Shown here in pieces: positions 52,325-62,157 of a stretch of 64,000 nt of DNA. Position 1 is the stretch's first letter, and each line of letters starts with the position of its first letter. Both the position numbers and the translations under genes were made by a program. The stretch covers positions 1-64,000 of the forward strand of contig CAVPNX010000020.1 in the NCBI GenBank assembly GCA_963706885.1. The letters run 5' to 3'. The DNA is from Prado023 sp963706885. Its GTDB lineage: Bacteria; Actinomycetota; Actinomycetes; S36-B12; CAIYMF01. Below the pieces are notes generated by a model. It was not told the origin of the DNA, did not search any database, and saw only the letters and a program-made list of their open reading frames with translations.

Positions 52325-53977
52325 TCAGTCGGCCGTGCCTTGGATCACGTCGTCGGCGTCGACGATCCGGTAGGCGTAGCCCTGCTCGGCGAGGAAGCGC
52401 TGGCGGTGCGCGGCGAAGTCGGCGTCGACGGTGTCGCGGGTCACGACCGTGTAGAAGCGCGCGCCGCGGCCGTCGGCCTTCGGGCGCAGGATCCGCCCGA
52501 GGCGCTGGGCCTCCTCCTGGCGCGACCCGAAGGAGCCGGACACCTGGATGGCGACCGAGGCCTCGGGAAGGTCCAGGCTGAAGTTGGCCACCTTCGAGAC
52601 GACCAACGTGGAGATCTCCCCGGAGCGGAACAGCGCGAACAGCTCCTGGCGCTCGTTGACCGGCATCTCGCCGGTGATCACCGGGACGCCGAGCAGCTCG
52701 CCGAGCTCGTGCAGCTGGTCGAGGTACTGCCCGATCACCAGGACCTGGTCGTCGGGGTGCCGGGCGACCAAGGTCGAGACGATCCCACGCTTCTCCCGCG
52801 CGGTGGCCGCCATCCGGTAGCGCTCGTCGGGCTCGGCCATCGCGTAGGCCATCCGCTGTGCGTCGGGCAGCGTCACCCGCACCTCGACGCAGTCCGCCGG
52901 GGCGATCCACCCCTGCGCCTCGATCTCCCGCCAAGGGACGTCGAAGCGCTTCGGCCCGATCAGCGAGAAGACGTCCCCCTCGCGGCCGTCCTCGCGGATC
53001 AGCGTGGCGGTCAGTCCCAGCCTCCGGCGGGCCTGGATGTCGGCGGTGAACCGGAAGATCGGGGCGGGCAGCAGGTGCACCTCGTCGTAGATGATCAGGC
53101 CCCAGTCGCGGGCGTCGAAGAGGTCGAGGTGGGCGTAGGTGCCCTTCCGCTTCGTGGTCATCACCTGGTACGTGGCGATCGTGACCGGCCGGACCTCCTT
53201 GCGCGCCCCGGAGTACTCGCCGATCTCGTCCTCGGTCAGGTTCGTGCGGGCAAGCAGCTCATCGCGCCACTGCCGCGCCGAGACCGTGTTCGTCACCAGG
53301 ATCAAGGTGGTGGCCTTCGCCAGGTCCATCGCGGCCGCGCCGACCAGCGTCTTGCCGGCGCCGCAGGGCAGGACGACGACCCCGGACCCGCCGTGCCAGA
53401 AGCCCTCGGCCGCCTGGCGCTGGTAGTCGCGAAGCGTCCAGCCGTCCTCGCGCAGCTCGATCGGGTGCGCCTCCCCGTCGACGTAGCCCGCGAGGTCCTC
53501 CGCCGGCCATCCCAGGCGCAGCAGCACCGCCTTGATCGCCCCACGCTCGCTGGGGTGGATCGCGACCGTGTCGTCGTCGATCCGGGCGCCCACCATGGGA
53601 GTCACCTTGCGGCTGCGCAGGACCTCGGTGAGCACCGCGCGATCGGTCGACTCGAGGACCAAGCCGTGCACCGGGTGCTTGAGCAGGCGCAGCCGGCCGT
53701 AGCGGTCCATCGTCTCGGCGACATCGACCAGCAGGGCGTGCGGGACCGGGAACCGGGAGTACCGGATGAGCGTGTCGACGACCCCTTCGGCGTCGTGCCC
53801 GGCCGCGCGCGCGTTCCACAGGCCCAGGGGCGTGATGCGGTAGGTGTGGATGTGCTCGGGCGCCCGCTCCAGCTCGGCGAACACCGCGATGTCGCGGCGG
53901 GCCGCCTCGGAGGCCGGATGACCGACCTCCAGGAGCAGCGTCTTGTCACTCTGGACGATCAGGGGCCCGTCAGTCAT
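52325..53977 (-). CDS. XPB-type DNA repair helicase
   Basis: A 550-residue superfamily-2 helicase of the bacterial XPB/Ercc3 group. Motifs in order: Walker A LPCGAGKTLVG, motif Ia NTVSARQW, DEVHLL, TATLIRED with the RED element, the ATTGATE-like NFSLDLPEA and GRILRPK. The N-terminal damage-recognition-like domain is present. It unwinds DNA in repair or transcription-coupled steps. GACACT (53984-53989 on this strand) ends 6 nt before ATG 53977, which decides the start over a longer frame. Confidence 0.94.
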   Translation of the reverse strand: MTDGPLIVQSDKTLLLEVGHPASEAARRDIAVFAELERAPEHIHTYRITPLGLWNARAAGHDAEGVVDTLIRYSRFPVPHALLVDVAETMDRYGRLRLLKHPVHGLVLESTDRAVLTEVLRSRKVTPMVGARIDDDTVAIHPSERGAIKAVLLRLGWPAEDLAGYVDGEAHPIELREDGWTLRDYQRQAAEGFWHGGSGVVVLPCGAGKTLVGAAAMDLAKATTLILVTNTVSARQWRDELLARTNLTEDEIGEYSGARKEVRPVTIATYQVMTTKRKGTYAHLDLFDARDWGLIIYDEVHLLPAPIFRFTADIQARRRLGLTATLIREDGREGDVFSLIGPKRFDVPWREIEAQGWIAPADCVEVRVTLPDAQRMAYAMAEPDERYRMAATAREKRGIVSTLVARHPDDQVLVIGQYLDQLHELGELLGVPVITGEMPVNERQELFALFRSGEISTLVVSKVANFSLDLPEASVAIQVSGSFGSRQEEAQRLGRILRPKADGRGARFYTVVTRDTVDADFAAHRQRFLAEQGYAYRIVDADDVIQGTAD

Positions 53978-54035
53978 CCGACAAGTGTCCCCCAGATCGC
54001 TGCGACCCACCGCCGCTTCCCCCGGGGCCCCGGCT

Positions 54036-54108
54036 GCAGACCCTCCCGAAGCGTTCAGACCCTCCGCCCCGGACGGGAGGCCCTGGACTGGGCGGGAGGG
54101 TCTGTGCA
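54036..54108. repeat. Dispersed intergenic repeat, family A copy 2
   Basis: The core at 54054-54088 matches 31 of 35 bases at 2301-2335. Outer arms CAGACCCTCCCG (54038-54049) and CGGGAGGGTCTG (about 54092-54103) are exact reverse complements, so the whole element can fold into a hairpin. It lies between the DUF5709-like gene and XPB. Confidence 0.65.
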
Positions 54109-54155
54109 GATCAGCGGGCCGGCGGGCACCGCGGCCCGCCTGATGGGGGGTGCGC

Positions 54156-54491
54156 CTACTCGGCCAGGGCGGCTCGCAGGTCCTCGGGGAGGTCGTCGTT
54201 GTCGAAGCCGGGCTCGCCGTCCTCCTCGACGTAGTGCATGGCCAGCTCCTCGGCGGCCAGGTCCTCCACGTCGTGCGTGTCGTGGGCGATGGACTCCGGG
54301 GTCACGTCGGCGCGCACGCCCTCGTCGTCACCGACCAGATGCCCCACACGGTCCTCGTCGGGGTGGCCGAAGGTCTCCTCCGGCCCATCCGTCCCGAGCT
54401 CCTCGGAGACGTGATGGTGGTATGCGTCGATCAGATCCGCGGCGGGGTCGTCCTTCCACTGCTGGCCCGGCGATCGTTCGTAGTCGGTCAT
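54156..54491 (-). CDS. Acidic DUF5709-like protein
   Basis: A 111-residue very acidic, soluble protein: MTDYERSPGQQWKDDPAADL opening, then VTPESIAHDTHDVEDLAAEELAMH and a C-terminal DLPEDLRAALAE helix. The layout resembles actinobacterial DUF5709 proteins of unknown function. AGGAG is present upstream of ATG 54491. No catalytic motif. Confidence 0.6.
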   Translation of the reverse strand: MTDYERSPGQQWKDDPAADLIDAYHHHVSEELGTDGPEETFGHPDEDRVGHLVGDDEGVRADVTPESIAHDTHDVEDLAAEELAMHYVEEDGEPGFDNDDLPEDLRAALAE

Positions 54492-54645
54492 CGCCTCGCT
54501 CCTTCCGCGCATCGGGGCCGAAGGCAACGGCCCACTGTGTGTCCTGATCGACAGCCTAGAACAGGCGGTCGGCACATGACAGGGCCAGAAGGACTGCGGA
54601 CCGTGTCGCGCTGCCCGCCGCCCGCGCCACCCCGCCTATCGTCAC

Positions 54646-54674
54646 TTGCACTCGGGGGGGTCGAGTGCCAGAAT
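54646..54674 (+). promoter_or_regulatory. groEL promoter with CIRCE box 1
   Basis: CIRCE box TTGCACTC-N9-GAGTGCCA at 54646-54670. The promoter overlaps it: TTGCAC (54646-54651), 17-bp spacer, CAGAAT (54669-54674). HrcA bound here would occlude RNA polymerase. Confidence 0.85.
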
Positions 54675-54678
54675 CGGG

Positions 54679-54705
54679 TTAGCACTCGGAGGGGTCGAGT
54701 GACAA
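54679..54705 (+). promoter_or_regulatory. CIRCE box 2
   Basis: TTAGCACTC-N9-GAGTGACAA, with the left arm matching the CIRCE consensus exactly and the right arm lacking GCT. It covers the expected transcription start (about 54681). With box 1 it gives double HrcA control. The gap 54492-54860 contains these boxes and a leader of about 180 nt with nothing else recognised. Confidence 0.85.
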
Positions 54706-54860
54706 CCCGGCTCCCGGGACCACTCCCCCCGCCGAGTCACCATCAGGTCGGTGCGGCTGAGGTCCGTCCGGAACCGGAGATGTGAACCGGGTCCGTGGAC
54801 CGTCCGTCGCGGGCAGGCGCACCGGCATCCCAGCACCACGTGCGAAGGAACCACATACAT

Positions 54861-56478
<1,618 letters not shown>

Positions 56479-56484
<6 letters not shown>

Positions 56485-56680
56485 GCGAGGAGCGCAGGCT
56501 GAGGTGAGGGTCGGCCCCGCAGGGGTCGGCACTCGCCGAAGCCGAGCACCGCAGCTCAGAAGTCCAGAAGAACAGCCTTCTGAGCGAGGAGCGCAGGCCG
56601 AGGTGAGGGTCGGCCCCAGGGGTCGGCACTCGCCGAAGCCGAGCACCGCAGCCGAAGTCCCAGAACAGCCTCCTGAGCGC
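56479..56680. repeat. Tandem repeat after groEL
   Basis: Two direct copies with 99-nt period begin at 56479 and 56578 (TTCTGAGCGAGGAGCGCAGG), followed by the start of a third at about 56670. The first copy includes the last codon and stop of groEL. Each unit contains a GGTCGGCCCC...GGGGTCGG segment that can fold. The second copy lacks several bases, including a GCA. Confidence 0.8.
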
Positions 56681-56707
56681 GCACGCCCAGCGGCACACGC
56701 ACACCAC

Positions 56708-56739
56708 GAGAGGGCGGTCCCACCCGGGGCCGCCCTCTC
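56708..56739 (+). terminator. Hairpin terminator downstream of groEL
   Basis: GAGAGGGCGG (56708-56717) pairs perfectly with CCGCCCTCTC (56730-56739) around a 12-nt loop, after the tandem repeat and before the ltrA promoter. Confidence 0.7.
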
Positions 56740-56777
56740 GCACGTCCCCACCGGCCGATCGCCGGTAGCCTCCGGCC

Positions 56778-58103
56778 ATGTCCAGCAACGCGTCCGACGG
56801 CCACAACCACCGCCCCGTCCTGGAGGTGGCCTCGGAGGGTCACCGGGTCACGACCCTCGAGCTCTTCTTCGACCTCGTCTTCGTGTTCGCCATCACGCAG
56901 GTCACCGGGTACATCGCCGAGCACCTGACGCTCGTGGGCATGCTCGAGGGCCTGATCCTGCTCGCACTCATCTGGTGGGCGTGGGTCGCCTACGCCTGGC
57001 TGGGCACGACCATCCGCTTCGACGAGGGCCTCGTCCGCGTCCTGCTGTTCACGGCCATGGGCATGATGCTGATCATCTCGATCGGCCTCCCGGAGGCCTT
57101 CGGGGATGCCCCGGGTGGCTTCGACGGATGGCTGCCGACCCCGACCGTCGTGGTCCTCGCCTACGCCGTGGTCCGAGTGCTGCACCTGGGCCTGTTCGCC
57201 GTCGCGGGGCGCGACAACCCGGAGATGGCCGCGGCCGTCCGCAGGTTCGGCGGACCGGTGATGGTGGCAATTGCCCTTCTGGTCGTCGGGTCGTACCTGG
57301 GGGGATGGGCCCAGATCGTCCTCTACACGATCGCTGTGGTCATGGACGTCGCCGGCTCCTACGTGGGAGGTGGTGCCGGATGGGCGCTGAACCCCGAGCA
57401 CTTCGCCGAGCGGCACGGCCTGATCGTGATCATCGCCCTCGGCGAGTCCATCGTCGCCATCGGGGCCGGCGCCTCGGCCCTGCCCCTCTCGTTGGCGATC
57501 AGCGTGACCGCCCTGCTCGGGCTGGCCATCGCGGCCTGCCTCTGGTGGGTCTACTTCGACATCACGGCACTGGCGGCGGAGCGGAAGCTGAGCGCCCTGA
57601 GTGGGTCAGCCCGCAACCGTGCCGCCCGCGACGCCTACAGCGTGATGCACTGGCCGATGATCGCCGGCATCGTCCTGCTCGCACTCGGCGTGAAGAAGAC
57701 AGTGACCATGGTCGGCACCGAGCCGTTCGACATCGCAGGCAGCATCAAGCCCCTCGCCGCCATCTCACTGGCTGGTGGAGTTGCCCTCTACCTGTTGGGC
57801 CACCTGCTGTTCCGCGCACGGATGGACCACTCGTGGTCGCGGCCCAGGGCGGTCGCGGCCCTGGTCTGCACCGGGCTGGCGGTGGCTGCGCCGTTCGTCC
57901 CCACCGTGGCGCTGCTCGTGGCTGTCACCCTTGTCGTGGTGGTACTGGTCAACCACGAGTACCGGCGCATGGGCTGGCTGTCCTACCACCTGCGCCATCG
58001 GGAGCATGGCGAGCCCGGGACGCCACGCCCCCGTGACCCGGCCCGGGCCGACGCTCAGGTCCCCGTCGGGACGTCCCCGGTCCCCGGGCGCTGCCACACG
58101 TAG
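56778..58103 (+). CDS. Low temperature requirement protein A (LtrA) family membrane protein
   Basis: A 441-residue membrane protein with about eleven helices. The diagnostic LELFFDLVFVFAITQ is near the N-terminus, followed by WWAWVAYAWLGTTIR and FAERHGLIVIIALGESIVAIGAGA. LtrA proteins are uncharacterised, named from cold growth in Listeria. TAGCCT (56766-56771) ends 6 nt before ATG. The last 40 residues overlap the convergent GNAT gene's 3' end, so the true C-terminus may be shorter. Confidence 0.85.
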   Translation: MSSNASDGHNHRPVLEVASEGHRVTTLELFFDLVFVFAITQVTGYIAEHLTLVGMLEGLILLALIWWAWVAYAWLGTTIRFDEGLVRVLLFTAMGMMLIISIGLPEAFGDAPGGFDGWLPTPTVVVLAYAVVRVLHLGLFAVAGRDNPEMAAAVRRFGGPVMVAIALLVVGSYLGGWAQIVLYTIAVVMDVAGSYVGGGAGWALNPEHFAERHGLIVIIALGESIVAIGAGASALPLSLAISVTALLGLAIAACLWWVYFDITALAAERKLSALSGSARNRAARDAYSVMHWPMIAGIVLLALGVKKTVTMVGTEPFDIAGSIKPLAAISLAGGVALYLLGHLLFRARMDHSWSRPRAVAALVCTGLAVAAPFVPTVALLVAVTLVVVVLVNHEYRRMGWLSYHLRHREHGEPGTPRPRDPARADAQVPVGTSPVPGRCHT

Positions 58104-58882
58104 GGCGTGGTGGTGGTCACCGCGGTCAGGCCGCTGCGCTCGAGGATCGGGCGGGACATCGCGGTGCAGTCGCTGTGCAGGTAACGCGACGCCCCTCTCC
58201 ATGGCTGCGCGGGCTCGAGCAGAGACGAGCGCGCGGTAGATGCCCCGGCCGCGCCAACCCTCCACGCACGGAGCCACCCCAGAACCCGGCGAACTCCGTA
58301 CCCCGGACGACGTCCAGCGTTCCGGCTGCGACGACCTCCCCGCCGGACTCAGCCACCCACAGCTGGAGGTGGTCCGGGTCGGCGGCGATCTCGTCGGCCA
58401 CCCGCTGGGCGTCCCGGCCGGCCCCGCCTCCGAAGACGCGCTCCTGCATGGCGCTGGCGCGTTCCACGTCGGCGAGGAGCTCGGGCCCGACCTCGACCCG
58501 CCGGATGGTCACGCCAGCGGGGATGGCGACCTCGACGGCCAGCTCGGCGGCCGGGCCGATCATGACGGTCTCCACCTCCTCGGCCTGGAAGCCGTGGGCC
58601 ACCAAGTCGTGCGCCCAGGTCTCCCGGGGCGTCGTGGCCCCGCGTCTTCCACTCGGCGCGGCGCACGTCGGTCCCGTCCCGGAAGTGGGCGAGGCTCACC
58701 TCGATCAGGGTGTCCAGCGCCTCGCCCTCGATCCCCTGCAGCGATCGGTAGGTGACCATGCCGCCCTCGCCGAACACCGCCCAGAGCAGCGGTGGGTGCC
58801 GAACGACGGACACCGCCCGCTCCACCTCGGCGTCCTCACGCAGCTGGGAGTCGTAGGCCTCGAGCAGGGTGACGGCATCCAT
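58055..58882 (-). pseudogene. GNAT acetyltransferase with three single-base indels
   Basis: A two-domain GNAT read in pieces: MDAVTLLEAYDSQL...RRAEWKTRGHD; after a missing base near 58628, LVAHGFQAEEVETVMIGPAAEL to GTEFAGFWGGSV; after a change near 58277, EGWRGRGIYRALVSARARAAM with the acetyl-CoA loop; after an extra T near 58187, YLHSDCTAMSRPILERSGLTA to the stop at 58055. CAGAAT (58890-58895 on this strand) ends 7 nt before ATG 58882. About 275 residues when repaired. Confidence 0.75.
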
Positions 58883-58923
58883 GCCCGGCATTCTGGTCCC
58901 ACAGTTCCGCGCAGACAACGACG

Positions 58924-58951
58924 AGGGGCGGCCCCATCGGGAGCCGCCCCT
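58924..58951 (-). terminator. Hairpin terminator after the DUF5684-like gene
   Basis: AGGGGCGGC (58924-58932) pairs with GCCGCCCCT (58943-58951), 10-nt loop, 26 nt beyond the stop of the minus-strand gene. Confidence 0.6.
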
Positions 58952-58976
58952 GCGTGTGCGCCGTGCGCTGACTGCG

Positions 58977-59348
58977 TCAGCCGAACAGCGGGTCCTCCTC
59001 CAGCTGGTACTGCGCGCTGCCGAAGCCCAGCAGCAGGTAGCCGATCGGGGTCAGGAACACCAGCACGAGCGCCATCCCGAGACCCTTCCCGAAGGCCTTG
59101 GCAAGGTCGAGCACGATCACGACCCAGACGATGAAGTTGACGATCGGGATCAGCATCAGCAGCAGCCACCACCAGGGTCGGTGAACGATCTTGAGCAGCC
59201 CCAGGATGTTGAGGATGGGGATGATGCTGACCCAGCCCTTCTGGCCGGCCTTGACGTACATCTTCCAACCGGCGACCAGGATGAGGACCAGCCAGAGCAG
59301 CCAGAACACCCAGAAGACCCCACCGAGCAAGCCGTTGCCGTCGTCCAT
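58977..59348 (-). CDS. DUF5684-like multi-helix membrane protein
   Basis: A 123-residue protein with three hydrophobic segments (FWVFWLLWLVLILVAGW; RPWWWLLLMLIPIVNFIVWVV; GMALVLVFLTPIGYLLLGFG) and the motif AGQKGWVSIIPILN found in DUF5684 and signal-peptidase-associated small proteins. No function known. AAGGGA upstream of ATG 59348. Confidence 0.75.
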   Translation of the reverse strand: MDDGNGLLGGVFWVFWLLWLVLILVAGWKMYVKAGQKGWVSIIPILNILGLLKIVHRPWWWLLLMLIPIVNFIVWVVIVLDLAKAFGKGLGMALVLVFLTPIGYLLLGFGSAQYQLEEDPLFG

Positions 59349-59445
59349 GACACGTGTCCCTTCGTGACTCGAACCAGGCCCGGACGGCCTGCGAGCCCAA
59401 CGGTAGGCGAGGAACGGGCAGAAACCGGACTCTGGGTATCGAGCG

Positions 59446-59919
59446 TCACATCTGTGTCGCGTGCTCCCGACCGCCCGCAGCTCGCCACAACGCCCGCACG
59501 GGCCGCTCCCGATAGCCCCCGTCGGCCAGCCCCGCGCGCCGCTCGAAGATGTTGCGGGACGCGAAGTCCCCGGTCCGCAGCCAGGACCAGCCGGCGGCAG
59601 CCACGTACACCACGGGCATGAGGACCCCACCGCACCACGCGTACTGGGTGACGTGGCGCTCCTCATGGTCGAGCAGCCGCCGCGACACCGAGCCCACCGG
59701 ATCGTGCCCGCGCCCGGGAAGACCCGTTCGCAGGAACACCACGCTGCCCAGGGTGAACGCGGGCGCCGGCGGGACGGGCAGTCGGTAGCCGTGGACCAGC
59801 CACATCCCGTTGCGTGCGCGCCGCGGGCGCCCAGCCGCGATGTGGGCCAGGAGCAGTCCGGAGGGAGTGGACAGGTTCACCCAGTTCGCCGCTGACCTCA
59901 CCCGGTGCGCTGCACGCAC
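59446..59919 (-). CDS. Predicted membrane-associated protein with HExxH motif
   Basis: A 157-residue protein of no known family. Two hydrophobic stretches flank DHEERHVTQYAW, which contains an HExxH zinc-peptidase-type motif; the second (GGVLMPVVYVAAAGWSWL) is a probable helix. The GREHATQM tail is not conserved. GTG 59919 follows a GGGAGGG ribosome site. Peptidase activity is a guess based on the motif only. Confidence 0.6.
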   Translation of the reverse strand: MRAAHRVRSAANWVNLSTPSGLLLAHIAAGRPRRARNGMWLVHGYRLPVPPAPAFTLGSVVFLRTGLPGRGHDPVGSVSRRLLDHEERHVTQYAWCGGVLMPVVYVAAAGWSWLRTGDFASRNIFERRAGLADGGYRERPVRALWRAAGGREHATQM

Positions 59920-59979
59920 GTGACCCTCCCGCCCATGTCCGACCAGCCGCTACAGTTGGCCGTGCAAGGCAAGGATGCA

Positions 59980-60090
59980 CTCATCCAGAGGGGTGGAGGG
60001 ACACGGCCCGCCGAAGCCCCGGCAACCAGGCCAGATCGGCCCAGGTGCTACGTCCGTCCCGCTGGCCGCATGGTCCGCGGGGAAGATGAG
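59980..60090 (+). ncRNA. SAM-I (S-box) riboswitch
   Basis: P1 arms CTCATC (59980-59985) and GATGAG (60085-60090). The conserved core is present: AGAGGGGTGGAGGGAC, then GGCCCGCCGAAGCCCCGGCAACC and GGTGCTACGTCC. It lies between a TACAGT -10-like hexamer (59951-59956) and the CGAGGAG ribosome site of the thrC-like gene. It should lower expression when S-adenosylmethionine is high. Confidence 0.93.
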
Positions 60091-60106
60091 CGAACGAGGA
60101 GTTCCT

Positions 60107-61357
60107 GTGACGACCGCGACCACGCTGGACTTCGGGCCGGCCACCCACCTGACCTGCCGTGCCTGCGGTGAGCAGTACCCCCTGGGTGCCGCGTACGCGT
60201 GCATGGAGTGCTTCGGCCCCCTCGAGGTCGGCTACGAGATCGTCGCGCCGACCCGGGAGGACATCGCCGCCGGGCCACCGAGCATCTGGCGCTACCGTGC
60301 GCTGCTGCCCGTCCCCGGGAACATCGCCGAGCTGCCCGGGCTCAATCCGGGGTTCACGAAGCTCGTCCGGGCCGACAACCTGGCCCGCGAGCTCGGGATG
60401 CGTCGGCTCTGGGTCAAGGACGACACCGGCAACCCGACCCACTCGTTCAAGGACCGCGTCGTGGCCGTGGCGCTCTCCGCCGCACGGCAGCTGGGCCTGC
60501 AGACCCTGTCCTGCGCCTCCACCGGCAACCTGGCCAACGCCGTGGCCGCCGCCGCCGCGCGTGCCGGCATGAGCCACGTCGTGGTGATCCCGGCCAACCT
60601 GGAGGCCGGCAAGGTGATCACGACCGCCGTGTACGGCGGCACGCTCATCGCGGTCGACGGCAACTACGACGACGTGAACCGACTCTGCTCGGAGCTGGTC
60701 GGCGATCCGCTGACCTCCACCTGGGGGTTCGTGAACGTCAACCTGCGGCCCTACTACGCCGAGGGATCGAAGTCGCTGGGCTACGAGGTGGCTGAGCAGC
60801 TCGGGTGGCGGCTGCCGCAGCAGGTCGTCATCCCGGTCGCCTCCGGGTCGTTGCTGACCAAGGTGGACAAGGCCTTCGGCGAGCTCGGCCGGCTCGGGCT
60901 GGTCGACCCCACCCCCTACCGGGTCTTCGGCGCCCAGGCCACGGGCTGCTCGCCGGTCGCGCAGGCGTACCGGGCCGGCATCGACGTGATCCGCCCGGTC
61001 AAGCCGAACACGATCGCCAAGTCGTTGGCCATCGGCAACCCGGCGGACGGCCCCTACGCCCTGGACGTGGCCCGCCGGACGAACGGGGCGATCGCCGACG
61101 TGTCCGATGAGGAGGTCGTCGCCGGCATGCGCCTGCTGGCGCAGACCGAGGGGATCTTCGCCGAGACCGCCGGCGGGGTGACCGTGGCCACGCTTCGCCA
61201 GCTGCTGGCCACCGGACAGCTCGATCCCGAGGCTGAGACCGTGGTCTACAACACCGGCGACGGGCTCAAGACGCTCGACGCCGTGGCCACGCAGGTCGGT
61301 CCGACAGCTACCATTCCCCCAAGCATCGACGAGTTCCGCGCCGCCCTCGGCGGCTGA
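60107..61357 (+). CDS. thrC: Threonine synthase-like PLP enzyme under SAM control
   Basis: A 416-residue fold-type II PLP enzyme. A zinc ribbon (C17, C20, C32, C35; CRACGEQYP, CMECFGP) precedes the catalytic domain. The PLP lysine is K115 (PTHSFKDRVVAVAL), with STGNLANAVAAAAARAG and SGSLLTKVDKAF around the phosphate site. The family uses O-phosphohomoserine and makes threonine. A SAM riboswitch and a CysO-like sulfur carrier downstream point to methionine metabolism, so it may instead make homocysteine. GTG 60107 with CGAGGAG. Confidence 0.88.
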   Translation: MTTATTLDFGPATHLTCRACGEQYPLGAAYACMECFGPLEVGYEIVAPTREDIAAGPPSIWRYRALLPVPGNIAELPGLNPGFTKLVRADNLARELGMRRLWVKDDTGNPTHSFKDRVVAVALSAARQLGLQTLSCASTGNLANAVAAAAARAGMSHVVVIPANLEAGKVITTAVYGGTLIAVDGNYDDVNRLCSELVGDPLTSTWGFVNVNLRPYYAEGSKSLGYEVAEQLGWRLPQQVVIPVASGSLLTKVDKAFGELGRLGLVDPTPYRVFGAQATGCSPVAQAYRAGIDVIRPVKPNTIAKSLAIGNPADGPYALDVARRTNGAIADVSDEEVVAGMRLLAQTEGIFAETAGGVTVATLRQLLATGQLDPEAETVVYNTGDGLKTLDAVATQVGPTATIPPSIDEFRAALGG

Positions 61358-61404
61358 CGAGCTCCCGATCCGACTCCCCTGCCCCGCCCGACGAGGAGCC
61401 CCCG

Positions 61405-61686
61405 ATGTCCGTTGCCGTCCGCATCCCCACCATCCTGCGCAGCTACACCTCGGGTGCCGCTGAAGTCAGCGTCCAGCCCGACGAGCCCACCCTGTCGGCA
61501 ACGATCACCGCGCTCGAGAGCGCCTACCCGGGCCTGTCGGCACGTGTCCTGGACGACCAGGGCGCCCTGCGGCGGTTCGTCAACGTGTACGTCAACGACG
61601 AGGACGTCCGCTTCGAGGGCGGCCTGGACGCGGCCACCCCGGATGGCGCGCAGGTCTCCATCATCCCCGCGGTCGCCGGCGGCTGA
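61405..61686 (+). CDS. CysO/MoaD-like sulfur carrier protein
   Basis: A 93-residue ubiquitin-fold protein ending PAVAGG, with RIPTILRSYTSGAAEVSV at the start and RFVNVYVNDEDVRFEGGLDAA in the centre, closely resembling mycobacterial CysO as I recall it. The terminal Gly-Gly is expected to be adenylylated and thiocarboxylated, then serve as sulfur donor. It follows the thrC-like gene by 47 bp, probably in one SAM-controlled mRNA. GACGAGGAG ribosome site. No JAMM protease or CysM is adjacent. Confidence 0.88.
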   Translation: MSVAVRIPTILRSYTSGAAEVSVQPDEPTLSATITALESAYPGLSARVLDDQGALRRFVNVYVNDEDVRFEGGLDAATPDGAQVSIIPAVAGG

Positions 61687-61716
61687 CCGCCGCTCGGCCC
61701 GACTGGGAAGGCGCGC

Positions 61717-62022
61717 TCAGAGCTCGATGCCCAGGCGGCGCGCTGACCGGGCGCGCTGACGGGTGGAGCGCATCCTGCGCAGCCGCTTGACCAGCATCGG
61801 GTCGGCCTTGAGTGCAGCAGGATCGTCGATGAGCGTGTTGAGCATCTGGTAGTACCGGGTGGTCGAGCACTGGAAGAGCTCGCGGATCGCCTGCTCCTTG
61901 GCCCCGGCGTAGCGCCACCACTGGCGCTCGAACTCCAGGATCCGCAGGTCGCGATCGCTGAGGCCGGAATCCTCGCCGAGGGGCAGCGCTGAGGCCGCCG
62001 CGACGTCGACGCCAGACTCCAT
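61717..62022 (-). CDS. DUF3263 helix-turn-helix protein
   Basis: A 101-residue actinobacterial DUF3263 protein. The conserved core is LSDRDLRILEFERQWWRYAG, then KEQAIRELFQCSTTRYYQML, which looks like an HTH for DNA binding; the C-terminus is Arg-rich. ATG 62022 has a GGAGGAG site. It is often found near groEL and thrC-like genes in actinobacteria; target unknown. Confidence 0.85.
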   Translation of the reverse strand: MESGVDVAAASALPLGEDSGLSDRDLRILEFERQWWRYAGAKEQAIRELFQCSTTRYYQMLNTLIDDPAALKADPMLVKRLRRMRSTRQRARSARRLGIEL

Positions 62023-62157
62023 GACCACTCCTCCACACCCCCGACGAACGCCTGCGCGCCCTTCGTGCCAACTGCCTCGAGTGTAGGCGAGGGCCCTGAC
62101 ATCGACCGAAACGTCGAGGGCTGGCGTGTCGGGCACGCACGCCCGGATTGTGGTGGT

